Shown here piece by piece: positions 1-9,041 of a stretch of DNA of 64,000 nt. How positions within the stretch are numbered: position 1 is the first letter of the stretch; each line of letters starts with the position of its first letter. Where the stretch lies: NCBI GenBank assembly GCA_910585095.1, contig CAJUBU010000016.1, positions 6,993-70,992 of the forward strand, given 5' to 3'. The translations under genes were made by a program, and so were the position numbers. The DNA comes from an uncultured Lachnospira sp. Lineage in GTDB: Bacteria; Bacillota; Clostridia; Lachnospirales; Lachnospiraceae. The notes beneath the pieces are model-generated. The model worked only from the letters and a program-made list of their open reading frames with translations. It made no database searches and was not told where the DNA came from.

Positions 1-421
1 TCTTTAAGTCTTTTGCCTGTGTAAAAGAAATAGAATATTTCACATTTCCATAAGCGCCATAGACTTGCGGTGTAAAAGAAGAAATCGTGACATCTATATT
101 TATCCATGTATCAGTTACAATAAGATTTAATACACTTCCTTTTTCCTGCCATTCCAGAAGCTGTGCCATACATTGATTTGGTTCTTGATAATAGGCTTTT
201 AATACAACGGATTCATTCTTTTTTGCCTGTCCAAAAAATTCACCATCCCATTTAATTTCTGTTATATTCATACCTTTTGGCACTTTTATAGTACCTTTGG
301 ATATAATATCAAACGATTGATATTTTGCTCCTATTGTTCCACTGATACTTTCAGGGTTTGAAGGAAATACAAAGGTCTTTTTATTACTTCCTATCTCGGC
401 AAGCCGAATTAAAATATCCAT
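1..421 (-). CDS. Phage baseplate/tail protein, XkdP-like (partial)
   Basis: The frame is open from an ATG at 421 to the window edge, about 140 codons, and continues outside. The start follows a GGAGG-type site and lies just downstream of the tape measure gene. The first residues (MDILIRLAEIGSNKKTFVFP) and a later segment on tail-hub strands resemble XkdP-type proteins, which carry a C-terminal LysM domain and sit after the tape measure in PBSX-like phages. The LysM part is not in view. The position in the tail operon supports the call more strongly than the sequence does. Confidence 0.6.
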   Translation of the reverse strand, partial: MDILIRLAEIGSNKKTFVFPSNPESISGTIGAKYQSFDIISKGTIKVPKGMNITEIKWDGEFFGQAKKNESVVLKAYYQEPNQCMAQLLEWQEKGSVLNLIVTDTWINIDVTISSFTPQVYGAYGNVKYSISFTQAKDLK

Positions 422-442
422 TTTCAACCTCCATACTACAAC

Positions 443-3400
443 TTATGCTTCCTTTACTACTGGCATATTAGAAAATACAGCATAAAGACGCTGTGCAATC
501 TCACCGCCTAATTCATCTGCCATTGTCATCATACTTTTTCTTATAACAGTCATCATCTCATCTTCAGATTGTGTACTTGAACTATTAATCACAAATTCTG
601 GCGCCATTTGAACATGAACCTGTATAGTATTGTTTCCACTCTGTTGTGTAATAGGTGTTATTATGCTATTGCTATCCTCTGTACTATCTTCTGCTGCTTT
701 GTTATAGTCAATAGGTGCGTCTTTTATTGCTTCATTTAATAAATGATAATCACCCATATTTTTAACAACATAAGAACTTCCTACAATGCCACCTGCTGCA
801 TAAGCGCCAACACCCAATATTTTGCCGACTTCTTCATACAAGCTCATTGCTCTGTTTCTTCTACCTGGCACAAGAGGAATAATGGCTTCTGGTCCTTCTT
901 CACCTACCCATGAAAGCTGCTTGCCACTAACATAACCACCTGTTGCCTTATGCTGCCCACTGGAAACTGTTGTAGTATCTTCTGGTAAACTTGTAATATT
1001 GTATTTTGGTGTTATATTGACTGTGGGATTTACACTAAATGGACTCATTGTTGCTATATTAAGGGCGGTCTGTAATGTGGTTTTCAATATTGAAGAATAA
1101 CCAGATATACTTGATGAAGCACCTTCATTTAAATACTCACCTAAAGCAGCACCTGTTTTTTGCCATTCTCCTGTTACTTTTTCATAAAATTCATCTGGAA
1201 TTGGTTTATACCCTTTATACCACGACATCATGTTATCAGAATCATCTTTTATAGAAGCTTCCATCATCTTATCAAGACTACCGCTCATATAAGTATTTCT
1301 AAAATCAGATACTACTGATGGGTCAAGATTTTTCTCCAATGCATCATGAATCTGTTGTGCAGAATTTCTCATTGCTGTATCAAGATTTTCCCCTGATAAT
1401 CCATCAAGAATAGGGTCTAATATGCTCCAATCACTATCTGCCCCTACAAGATGCTGCTGTTTTCCAACAATATTTTCAAACATCTTTGTATTAAAGTTAT
1501 CCCAATCAATAGCTTCCATAATTTCATCTGTTGTTGGAACACTCTTTTTATAAGATTGTAATATTTGTTCTTTAACTGTTTGTGGAACACTCTCTGCTGT
1601 CGTTTTTAATATTGATTGTATATTAGTTAATGTGTTTTTATCAAGACCACCTAAATCAAACATATCTTTTATAAAATTTTCATCCCATGCACTTACATCT
1701 GGTCTTTTTAACATTGCATTCTTAAAGGCTATCTGTAACTTTTCTGCTATCGTTCCCTCTAAATTAGGTAAAATTCCATCAAGTCGACTTCCAAATGCAT
1801 CTGCTATGGTTTGTAAATTAAATGATGTAACATTTGAATCAGATTTTGACATATTTAAAACATATGCTTCTTCTATATCTTCTTTTTGTTGCTTTGCTTC
1901 TTCTATTTCTTCTGGTGTAATATCTTCTTTTGATAATAATAAATTTACACTTTTTAAAGACTCAATCATTGCTTTTTTATTCATTTCTTCTGCTGACTTT
2001 TTATATACATTAAGCTGCTCTTGCAAACTTGCAAATGTTTCTGGAGTCAACTCTGCGCCACTAGCCTTAAATTGAATACCTATTGCTTCAAGTTCTGCTT
2101 CATTCTGTGCTTCTGTAAGTTTATTTGTAATATCTGATATTTGTTGTTGTAAATTAATAATTTCTTTGGATTCATCAAGAGTAATTACACCATCTGACAA
2201 TGCAATTTCTATTGAATTGCTTAACTGCTTACTAATACTATCTATCTGTTCTATAAAATGATTATACATAGAATCCAAATTTGCCGTATCTGCATCTTCC
2301 CCCATAAACAATTTCAAAGCAACTGTAGCTTCATAATGGTTATTTTCTATATACAATCGTGCATTTTTTACAAATGTATCTACTGTTTGTTTATAATTAT
2401 CCCTCTCTATTTCAGATAATTCTATACCAAGACTCACTTTCCAGTTTTCGCGCTTTATATCTACAACAGAAGATTTTAGAGCTTCTAGTGAACTTTCAGT
2501 TTTGACTACTGCTGCATTAAATTCTTCTAATCCCTGTTTCATTCCCTTAAAAGTGATTTCCTCTGCCATCTTTTTAATTTCAGTAAATGATAACTTAATA
2601 TTTCCAAATGCCTTATTCATTACATCTGCACAGGATTCTTGAAACATCTTTACATATTCTTCTGCACTTAATTGTGTATCTTGTAATGCGTATTTAAGTT
2701 CTTTGTTAGCAAATTTTGAATTTTTGTCAATTGTTATACCAGTAGCTGCATATACAGCCTGTACTTTATCAGACATAGCTTGCATTTCTTGAACATTTGC
2801 TTGATAATCTTTTTTAATTTTATCACCTGCCAACCAGCCAGCAATTCCACCAATGCCTGCACCTATTAATGTACCTACACCTGGCAATACAAGTGTACCG
2901 ATAGCAGCTCCTACACCAGTTGCACCAGCTTCTATGCCTGCTGACAATCCATGAGTTTTGACTTCTTCTTTATTATCAGATGTTAAGGCTTTATATGCAT
3001 CTATACCTGCATTTATTAATGATGCACCTGCAACAACTCCACCTGTTACTGCTCCTGCTCCTGCAAGTGCTGCCATTCCTCCTGACATAGTTCCAGCTGT
3101 ACTGCCAAAATACAAAGCAGCTTTATTACCTGGATTTAGTGCATACCCGACATTAGCTAATTTACCAAGAATGCCACTGCCATTAACCATAGCATTTCCT
3201 GTAGAACCAAGTAACAGCCTTGCATTAGAAATTCCTGTTTCTGGATTCACTCCAAATAATCCCTTTCCAACGCTTGCTGCTCCTCTTCCCAAACCGATAA
3301 ATGGTCTTGCTATTTTTCCTAAAAGCAATGCTGAAAAAAGTGAAGATAACCCTGCACTTTCTCCGCCTGGCAGAAGTTTACTTGCATTGGAAAACAGATT

Positions 3401-3793
3401 TTTCAAAGCTTCTCCTAGTTTATACATTACTGCCCCTGCATCAAATCCTTGCGAAAAACCTTTTGCAAAAGAAGCGCCAATTGACACCCCTTCGTCTACG
3501 GTTTCTGATATATCAATACCTAACAGTGTCATTAATCCAAACTTTAAACCTGAACCTATCCCTTTACCAATATCTTTTGCTATATTAGCAAATGTTGCCT
3601 TGCCTGTTGTATTCCACCATTCAGTAAATGGCTGTGCTATAAACTCATCCCATAAAATATGCACCTTTCCAAAAAAGTCTGCATTTTGCCATTCTTTGGT
3701 ATCTACTATCTTATTAAATTTACGTTTCATACGCTCTATTTTTTTATCAACCCAATCCATCAAACGGTCAAGTCCATCCTCAATGTCTGGCAT
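443..3793 (-). CDS. Tail tape measure protein, C-terminal part (interrupted gene)
   Basis: This 1116-residue frame is the distal part of the tape measure. It has glycine/alanine-rich hydrophobic stretches at about residues 80-330 (pore-like membrane segments), long helical coiled regions at about 390-640, and a C-terminal GGYVSGKQLSWVGEEGPEAI motif near residue 950, which is typical of tape measure C-termini. It lies in the same frame as the upstream piece (3806-5116), separated only by a TGA and four codons. The conserved context RGIAK-stop-LTDLMPDIE suggests that a TGG Trp codon became TGA. Joined, the protein would have 1557 residues. No good ribosome site precedes the ATG at 3793, so separate translation is doubtful. 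Confidence 0.85.
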   Translation of the reverse strand: MPDIEDGLDRLMDWVDKKIERMKRKFNKIVDTKEWQNADFFGKVHILWDEFIAQPFTEWWNTTGKATFANIAKDIGKGIGSGLKFGLMTLLGIDISETVDEGVSIGASFAKGFSQGFDAGAVMYKLGEALKNLFSNASKLLPGGESAGLSSLFSALLLGKIARPFIGLGRGAASVGKGLFGVNPETGISNARLLLGSTGNAMVNGSGILGKLANVGYALNPGNKAALYFGSTAGTMSGGMAALAGAGAVTGGVVAGASLINAGIDAYKALTSDNKEEVKTHGLSAGIEAGATGVGAAIGTLVLPGVGTLIGAGIGGIAGWLAGDKIKKDYQANVQEMQAMSDKVQAVYAATGITIDKNSKFANKELKYALQDTQLSAEEYVKMFQESCADVMNKAFGNIKLSFTEIKKMAEEITFKGMKQGLEEFNAAVVKTESSLEALKSSVVDIKRENWKVSLGIELSEIERDNYKQTVDTFVKNARLYIENNHYEATVALKLFMGEDADTANLDSMYNHFIEQIDSISKQLSNSIEIALSDGVITLDESKEIINLQQQISDITNKLTEAQNEAELEAIGIQFKASGAELTPETFASLQEQLNVYKKSAEEMNKKAMIESLKSVNLLLSKEDITPEEIEEAKQQKEDIEEAYVLNMSKSDSNVTSFNLQTIADAFGSRLDGILPNLEGTIAEKLQIAFKNAMLKRPDVSAWDENFIKDMFDLGGLDKNTLTNIQSILKTTAESVPQTVKEQILQSYKKSVPTTDEIMEAIDWDNFNTKMFENIVGKQQHLVGADSDWSILDPILDGLSGENLDTAMRNSAQQIHDALEKNLDPSVVSDFRNTYMSGSLDKMMEASIKDDSDNMMSWYKGYKPIPDEFYEKVTGEWQKTGAALGEYLNEGASSSISGYSSILKTTLQTALNIATMSPFSVNPTVNITPKYNITSLPEDTTTVSSGQHKATGGYVSGKQLSWVGEEGPEAIIPLVPGRRNRAMSLYEEVGKILGVGAYAAGGIVGSSYVVKNMGDYHLLNEAIKDAPIDYNKAAEDSTEDSNSIITPITQQSGNNTIQVHVQMAPEFVINSSSTQSEDEMMTVIRKSMMTMADELGGEIAQRLYAVFSNMPVVKEA

Positions 3794-3805
3794 TAAATCC
3801 GTAAG

Positions 3806-5116
3806 TCATTTAGCAATCCCTCTTACATAAGGTGATAAGCGCTTTCCAAATGAGATTTTCACACCATCTAACGCACTTTGTAGTTTAATAATAGAACCCT
3901 CCAAGTTATCTAACATGGTATCTGCCATAGCCTGTGCTGCTCCATCTGCATTATAAATGGCTTCTGTCAATTTATTATAATCATCTTCTGAAGCGTTTAA
4001 AATTGCCAACAATCCTGCCTGCGCTCTTGTACCTGCTATGGTATTTGCAATATTCGCTTTTTGCTTGTCTGTATAATCAGCTGTGGCTACTCTTAATTCT
4101 TTCATAACATCAGTTAATTTTCTTGCTTTTCCTGATGAATCAAAAAAATCAATACCTAATTCCTTGATGGCGTCAGTCGCTCCATTCGTATTGGTTGCCA
4201 ATCTTGTAAAAATAGAATTGAGTTCTGTACCTGCTTGTGAGGCATGGATTCCAGTATTTGCTATAAGACCAATCATAATACCAACATCTTCAATGCTATA
4301 GCCTAGTGTACCTGCCATCGCTCCAACATACTTAAAAACCTCTCCCATCTCAGACACATTCGTGTTTGAGTTAGAAGATGCTCTTGCTAAAACATCTGCA
4401 AAATGTGTTGCTTCATTAGCTTGCATCCGAAAGGCAGTCATGGCATCGGTGACAATATTTGATGTTGTTCCTAAATCTTCACCACTGGCGGCTGCCAAGT
4501 TTAAAATGCCCTCAATACCATTCAGCATTTGTTCTGATTTCCAACCCGCCATAGCCATATAATTAAATGCCTCTGCGGATTGTGCTGCTGTAAATTTGGT
4601 AGTAGAACCCATCTCTTCTGCTTTAGCAGTTAATTTTACCAATTCACTGCTTGTTGCTCCACTCACCGCTTGAACCTTTGACATCGCAGCCTCGAAGTTT
4701 TTGTATGTATCAATCGTATCTTTTATGCCAAAACTCACTCCGAGAACTGCACCTGCTTGAAAGAGCGGATTTTTTAATATATTTAAAATCCCTCGAACAG
4801 GAGCGGTTATCAAATCAACTGCCTTCATAGTGACACTAAATGTCTTACTTCCAAAAGACTTTAAACCACTTCCAATGGTTTTAAGTATGGGGGAAACTTT
4901 ATCTTTTACACTAAGTAAAACTTCATATTTTTGCTTTGCCCAGCTTGCTAATGTTTTTTGTGTTTTTTGAGACGATTTTTCATACTGTGTTGTCTTACTG
5001 CTTGTTTGCCGTAATGCTTTATTTAATTTCTGTAATCCATTAATAGTTTGTGTAATCCCTTCGGAGGTTTCATCAACCACCTTCACAGGTATCTCAATTC
5101 GTATCGTTTCAGCCAT
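3806..5116 (-). CDS. Tail tape measure protein, N-terminal part (interrupted by in-frame TGA)
   Basis: This is the N-terminal 436 residues of the tape measure, the protein that sets tail length and helps DNA ejection. The TP901-type core is clear at about residues 130-420 (FEAAMSKVQAVSGATSSEL, then a segment with AEAFNYMAMAGW). The ATG at 5116 is preferred because GGGGGTGA lies just upstream. Translation ends at a TGA (3806-3808) that is in frame with the 1116-residue remainder. A truncated tape measure would normally abolish tail assembly, so this is one of several lesions pointing to a decaying prophage. Assembly error is the main alternative. Confidence 0.85.
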   Translation of the reverse strand: MAETIRIEIPVKVVDETSEGITQTINGLQKLNKALRQTSSKTTQYEKSSQKTQKTLASWAKQKYEVLLSVKDKVSPILKTIGSGLKSFGSKTFSVTMKAVDLITAPVRGILNILKNPLFQAGAVLGVSFGIKDTIDTYKNFEAAMSKVQAVSGATSSELVKLTAKAEEMGSTTKFTAAQSAEAFNYMAMAGWKSEQMLNGIEGILNLAAASGEDLGTTSNIVTDAMTAFRMQANEATHFADVLARASSNSNTNVSEMGEVFKYVGAMAGTLGYSIEDVGIMIGLIANTGIHASQAGTELNSIFTRLATNTNGATDAIKELGIDFFDSSGKARKLTDVMKELRVATADYTDKQKANIANTIAGTRAQAGLLAILNASEDDYNKLTEAIYNADGAAQAMADTMLDNLEGSIIKLQSALDGVKISFGKRLSPYVRGIAK

Positions 5117-5186
5117 TTTCATCACCCCCTTTTCCTTGTAAAGACTCTAAATAAATTCTTGTGGAAGTTAGCATAAAAATCTGTAT

Positions 5187-5285
5187 TCATTTTGATTTCT
5201 GATAAAATTCATCTGGTGTAATTCCTGTCCGCTGAAAGATATGGTGCAACAAACAGGTTTTGCCACCAGCTTCAATTAGTTTTTT
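5187..5285 (-). CDS. -1 frameshift extension of the tail assembly chaperone (GT-type)
   Basis: The chaperone gene ends GTA AAA AAC TAA, so a canonical slippery heptamer A AAA AAC (5279-5285) lies in the zero frame directly before the stop. A -1 slip continues as KKLIEAGGKTCLLHHIFQRT and on through GITPDEFYQKSK, then meets TGA at 5187-5189. Beyond it the same frame would read IQIFMLTSTRIYLESLQ up to the tape measure start, which looks like the natural end of the extension. G/GT frameshifting before the tape measure gene is a known feature of long-tailed phages. The TGA probably shortens the product. Confidence 0.7.
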   Translation of the reverse strand, partial: KKLIEAGGKTCLLHHIFQRTGITPDEFYQKSK

Positions 5286-5836
5286 ACAACTTCCTCCATG
5301 TTATTATCATACCCGCTTAAAGTATCAATACATTCTAAAACTCTATCTTTTTCTCCTGCCTTTAAGCTGTATTCAATCACATCTAACCCATTCATAATCT
5401 GTAAGCCTTTCGCTCTTAAAGCTTCCCAGATTTTTTTGTTATCCCATAATTTTTCTTTATACTCATCCGTTGTTGCTGTATAAATAAGCAAATCTCGATA
5501 TTTCACACTGTTTGTTTCCTCTGGCAACTTCATACCAAACTGTTTATTACGCACATACTTTGTATATTTCTTTTTACATCGGTCATATTCTTCCTCTGAA
5601 AGAGGTCGAATATCAAATGCAAAGTACACCCTGCCGCCTCTTGCAATTTCAATATGCTGTACTTCATCACTTGTGTAACTAGCTGCATCAATTAATCCTT
5701 GAATAAAATCGTCCTCATAAACTCTCATTTGTGCTTTGGTCTCTTCTTTATCAAAAGATACCTCTTGAATTGAACTGGTTGTTTCTGTCATATTCTCTAC
5801 AAATCCTACCGTTGCTTCTACTTTATTATCTGTCAT
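5276..5836 (-). CDS. Tail assembly chaperone, XkdN-like
   Basis: This 186-residue acidic protein lies between the tail tube and tape measure genes, where PBSX-like phages encode XkdN, the G-type tail chaperone that coats the tape measure before tube polymerisation. The region from about residue 60 (HIEIARGGRVYFAFDIRPLS) and the helical C-terminus match that family by eye. GGAGG precedes the ATG at 5836. The gene ends in a -1 slippery heptamer that allows a longer GT-type product. A strong terminator-like hairpin lies just upstream of the gene. Confidence 0.75.
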   Translation of the reverse strand: MTDNKVEATVGFVENMTETTSSIQEVSFDKEETKAQMRVYEDDFIQGLIDAASYTSDEVQHIEIARGGRVYFAFDIRPLSEEEYDRCKKKYTKYVRNKQFGMKLPEETNSVKYRDLLIYTATTDEYKEKLWDNKKIWEALRAKGLQIMNGLDVIEYSLKAGEKDRVLECIDTLSGYDNNMEEVVKN

Positions 5837-5871
5837 AACAATCCTCCTAATAATAAAAAAATAAAATTAAA

Positions 5872-5941
5872 AAAGAGAACTTAAAAAATCTACCTTTTCA
5901 AAAATACAAATTTTAAAATGTAGATTTCTATGTTCTCTTAT
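5872..5941 (-). terminator. Rho-independent terminator inside the tail operon
   Basis: On the minus strand an interrupted stem pairs AAGAGAAC with GTTCTCTT, and AAATCTAC with GTAGATTT inside it. It is followed by TTTTTTAATTTTATTTTTTT. It separates the abundant sheath and tube genes from the chaperone and tape measure genes, which are needed in few copies, so partial termination would set their ratio. Confidence 0.75.
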
Positions 5942-5963
5942 CCATATTACACATATAGTTCTT

Positions 5964-6422
5964 TTAGTTTATATCAAGTAAACTCTGTAAAGCTGGCGGC
6001 TTATTAACTGCAAAATTCCAATTTCTCTTAATTACATCACCCGTTGTCACATTTTGTAAATCAACCTGACCCGATGGGACACACTCACTATATACAACAC
6101 GTTGTTCTGAGCCATTTCTTCCCACAAGAACCCCTTGGAGGCTCCAATAAGGCATTTGTTGTTCTTTCATCGCTTTAAAAATCTCTTGAATAAATGCATC
6201 ATCTTCTACAACAACCTGTGACATGGTTAGAGTCACTTTAAAAGTATTGGCTGTTTCAAGTTCCTGTGCATTTCCTAGCACCGAATATGAAGCATTATTA
6301 AAAGACACATTGGATGAAAACGATTCAACAGTTGCTAATAACACCCCATCTTGATTATAAAATGCTCCATCTTTACCTGTTCTTGCATATCTTGAATCCC
6401 CTGAAGCTCTCTCATTAATCAT
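5964..6422 (-). CDS. Phage tail tube protein, XkdM-like
   Basis: The 152-residue protein begins with the pattern common to XkdM tail tubes (a basic N-terminus, then GKDGAFYNQDGVLLATVESF) and follows the sheath gene directly. Tube proteins of contractile tails polymerise into the inner channel through which DNA passes. Beta-strand-rich segments and the closing NVTTGDVIKRNWNFAVNKPP, which resembles the conserved XkdM end, support the call. Transcription appears to weaken after this gene at the hairpin at 5872-5941. Confidence 0.85.
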   Translation of the reverse strand: MINERASGDSRYARTGKDGAFYNQDGVLLATVESFSSNVSFNNASYSVLGNAQELETANTFKVTLTMSQVVVEDDAFIQEIFKAMKEQQMPYWSLQGVLVGRNGSEQRVVYSECVPSGQVDLQNVTTGDVIKRNWNFAVNKPPALQSLLDIN

Positions 6423-6441
6423 AGTGTTTTACCTCTCTTTC

Positions 6442-7848
6442 TTAAATTGTTGTTCCAAACTGAAATTGGTAGGTTAAATAAATATGTTCCATGCTATCCT
6501 TATCAATAACAGCAATATCAAACCATGCACTATCTCCATTTGCTTTATAGGTCAAACTTTCTGATACGATGCAAGAAACAAGTTTTCCTTCAGATACCAT
6601 AGCAGTACCAACAGCCTGTAACTGGCTAATAATAGTCGCTCTGCCATTCTTATCATTATCAATCTTGCCGACCAAATTATCGGCTGTTACATTCATTCTG
6701 CGTATTAGCTCAAATCGAGTTTTTACTCGCCTAATTTTTTTCCAGCCATCATCTTGATTATCGGCTGGCGTGATAAGCGTGTTGATGGCATTATCAATCC
6801 AAACTTGTTTAGCACTATTGTAACTAAGTACAAGACAGCCTTTCTTTTGAGCTGCTACAATCTGTGAATTGGTTAGTCGCTCTAAAATTTCAGTAAATCC
6901 CTGTATAACGGTATGTGTCAATGAAGTATTGGAAGCACATGCACCAATCAAACCAGCAAATCTTGCAGCAGTCTGATATCCGTCAATTTCCTTTCCCTGT
7001 TCACTCATATGTGCATTCAAAACATAGTGCATTTTTTCATCATTAAACGCTGCTGCATGTTCCTGTCTTGTTTCAAGCTCTACGGTATGTTTTTCTGCTA
7101 CAACTGCCTGTGCTAATGTTCCAGCATGGAAGATACGATTAACGAAAGCTTGCAACAAAAGATGAACAGCTGTATCTTCTGTATCCACACAGATGGTATT
7201 AAAATCAAACGGTTCTACAACAACAAAAGCATTGGAATAATCACTTATTGTTGCTTGTGGGTCTGTACCATCTGTAAATACACTCTGTGACACAACTTGC
7301 AAAATGACCTCTTCCTTTTCACTTTTTAGCTCTGCTTTAAACTTTTTAGAAGATAAAAACGCCTCAACCAGCGCTGCTGCTTCTTTTCCCCCTGCTGCAA
7401 ACTCAACCTTTTCAAATTCTGTTGTTCCAGCATAAATAATACATTCTTTTAATGTATTATCTGATAATTTTTCCCGAATAGTAACAGTAAATGCTTTTTT
7501 ACCTGGATAATTGGCAGTAATGGTTACTGCTGCCTCACCTTCGTTGTCGTTCAGTGTAACGGTTGCTGTGGTGCCTCCATTTCCCACTCTGCAAGCAATG
7601 ATTGTCTTTGCGCCGCCATTAATCGCCTCCTGAATGGCATCAGTTGTGCCTCCATTGCCAAAAACATCCATGTAATTATCCGTAGCGCTCAATTCTATTG
7701 CTGTATTCATAGGTCCAAAGTCCGATTTAAAAAGAACTGCTGTAACACCGCTTATAATATCTGCTTGTGCATTGGTATCTTTCTTTTGAATGTTAAAATA
7801 TGCACCTGGTCTTATCTTTGTTTCTCCAACAATATAGGTTTCTGCCAT
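6442..7848 (-). CDS. Phage contractile tail sheath protein, XkdK-like
   Basis: This 468-residue protein starts MAETYIVGETKIRPGAYFNI and has the sheath-like order of domains: a variable beta-rich middle, a central helical core around residue 260-330 and a C-terminal region with QLQAVGTAMVSEGKL and a final Y-rich strand. Length and order (sheath, tube, chaperone, tape measure) match PBSX and related Clostridia myophages. The sheath wraps the tube and contracts during infection. Its presence makes this a myovirus-type prophage rather than a siphovirus. No lesion is visible in this gene. Confidence 0.93.
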   Translation of the reverse strand: MAETYIVGETKIRPGAYFNIQKKDTNAQADIISGVTAVLFKSDFGPMNTAIELSATDNYMDVFGNGGTTDAIQEAINGGAKTIIACRVGNGGTTATVTLNDNEGEAAVTITANYPGKKAFTVTIREKLSDNTLKECIIYAGTTEFEKVEFAAGGKEAAALVEAFLSSKKFKAELKSEKEEVILQVVSQSVFTDGTDPQATISDYSNAFVVVEPFDFNTICVDTEDTAVHLLLQAFVNRIFHAGTLAQAVVAEKHTVELETRQEHAAAFNDEKMHYVLNAHMSEQGKEIDGYQTAARFAGLIGACASNTSLTHTVIQGFTEILERLTNSQIVAAQKKGCLVLSYNSAKQVWIDNAINTLITPADNQDDGWKKIRRVKTRFELIRRMNVTADNLVGKIDNDKNGRATIISQLQAVGTAMVSEGKLVSCIVSESLTYKANGDSAWFDIAVIDKDSMEHIYLTYQFQFGTTI

Positions 7849-7850
7849 GA

Positions 7851-8159
7851 TTACAAAACCTCCATTTCCATAAATTTTTTAATGATTTCTTTTGCTTTAG
7901 AAATTGTACACGATTTGATTGCAGCTGCTTTTAATGCCGCTATTGCACATTCTGTTCGCACATCAAATAATGATTCTGCATTTGCGGACAATTCCTCTAC
8001 TGTATAAACGGATTCTATCGGTTTCACTGCTTCCGTTTGCTTTATAGATTGCATTTTCGCTGCTTCAGGCTTTGTTTTTGCCTCTATCCTTTCTTTTTCT
8101 GCTTTACTGTCTGTTTCAGTAGTTATAATCTTTTCTTTTGGTGTCATAATCTGCACCAC
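7851..8159 (-). CDS. Small phage protein of unknown function
   Basis: This is a 102-residue charged protein, rich in Lys, Glu and Ala in its first 45 residues (probably helical or disordered), then a compact part with VEELSANAESLFDVRTECAI and KAKEIIKKFMEM. It is tightly packed between the tail terminator-like gene (3 bp) and the sheath gene (2 bp), so it is translated as part of the tail operon. I do not recognise the family. The C-terminal 50 residues resemble the short helical proteins that precede sheath genes in similar phages. Confidence 0.7.
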   Translation of the reverse strand: MVQIMTPKEKIITTETDSKAEKERIEAKTKPEAAKMQSIKQTEAVKPIESVYTVEELSANAESLFDVRTECAIAALKAAAIKSCTISKAKEIIKKFMEMEVL

Positions 8160-8162
8160 CTC

Positions 8163-9041
8163 CTAATGATAATTGACTTCTGTATAATTTAATTCATATG
8201 GTTTTGCCTTATATCGAAGCAATCCATATCTGCCATTAATAAAAATCTGTCCATCTTTAAGATAATCCGATTTATTATTCATCTGTACATGTTTTATAAA
8301 CATAGGCGACTTATCCAACATGATAATTTCGCCATCAAGGGATAACTGTCTTGTTATATCTACTGCCATTTTTAATCGAATTTCATTATCAGGGCATAAA
8401 ATATGGACGGCAATTTTGCCGTCCTGCCATGCTACGGTATTCGTTTCTTTTGCCAATTCTACATGACTTAACCTGCTATAAATAACAGGCGCTTCTTTTG
8501 TCGCTTTCGTTATTTCCTGCATCCTATCAAACCCTACAACAACACAATCAGGATATAATTCTTTAAGATACCTGTTTGTTGCAACAATGGGGTCTGGGTC
8601 TGTTGTTTCCCCATTTGCATACTCTAAAATGTCAAATCGAATTTCAGACCCAATAATTAAGTTATTTTTAACCTCTACCATCTCAAAGGCATCGGTTCTT
8701 GCCCATGTAAAAGCATATACAGAACTTCCACTTGTCTTTAATAAAACATCTTTTAAACAATTCCTTATTACTGGCTCTATTTGTTCTGGCATAATGGCAT
8801 TTTGTGTATTTTGACAGTACAACCATACTGACAGAGTACCTACGCTATTACGTTCCTCATTTGCCTGCAAATCAAAACTATAAACCAACTGTGGATATTG
8901 TGATTTTCCCTGCCATCCCATTTGGTTTATAGCTGGCGGTTCGGTGTTGAAAATAGCTGGTTTGTTAGAAAATTGTGCAAGCTGTGACACCAGTTCCTTT
9001 GATTCTACAAATTGTTTATAAATCAATTCTTCCAATGTCAT
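8163..9041 (-). CDS. Tail completion/terminator-like protein, apparently two-domain
   Basis: The protein has 292 residues and lies directly before the small gene and the sheath gene, the usual place for the protein that caps the tail and joins it to the neck. Residues 1-150 look like one tail terminator fold (SVGTLSVWLYC, then FTWARTDAFE and GSEIRFDILEY). Residues 165-290 look like a second unit (VAWQDGKIAVHILCP, SLDGEIIMLDKSPMFI). The tandem arrangement is inferred from strand patterns by eye and has not been tested. Its start overlaps the preceding gene's stop by 1 bp, suggesting coupled translation. Confidence 0.6.
   Translation of the reverse strand: MTLEELIYKQFVESKELVSQLAQFSNKPAIFNTEPPAINQMGWQGKSQYPQLVYSFDLQANEERNSVGTLSVWLYCQNTQNAIMPEQIEPVIRNCLKDVLLKTSGSSVYAFTWARTDAFEMVEVKNNLIIGSEIRFDILEYANGETTDPDPIVATNRYLKELYPDCVVVGFDRMQEITKATKEAPVIYSRLSHVELAKETNTVAWQDGKIAVHILCPDNEIRLKMAVDITRQLSLDGEIIMLDKSPMFIKHVQMNNKSDYLKDGQIFINGRYGLLRYKAKPYELNYTEVNYH

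Noticed and set aside
2958..3830. Long plus-strand frame opposite the tape measure
   Set aside because: It is antisense to a well-supported gene, is rich in Pro/Ala/Ser as expected from the reverse of Gly/Ala codons, and has no ribosome site or domain.
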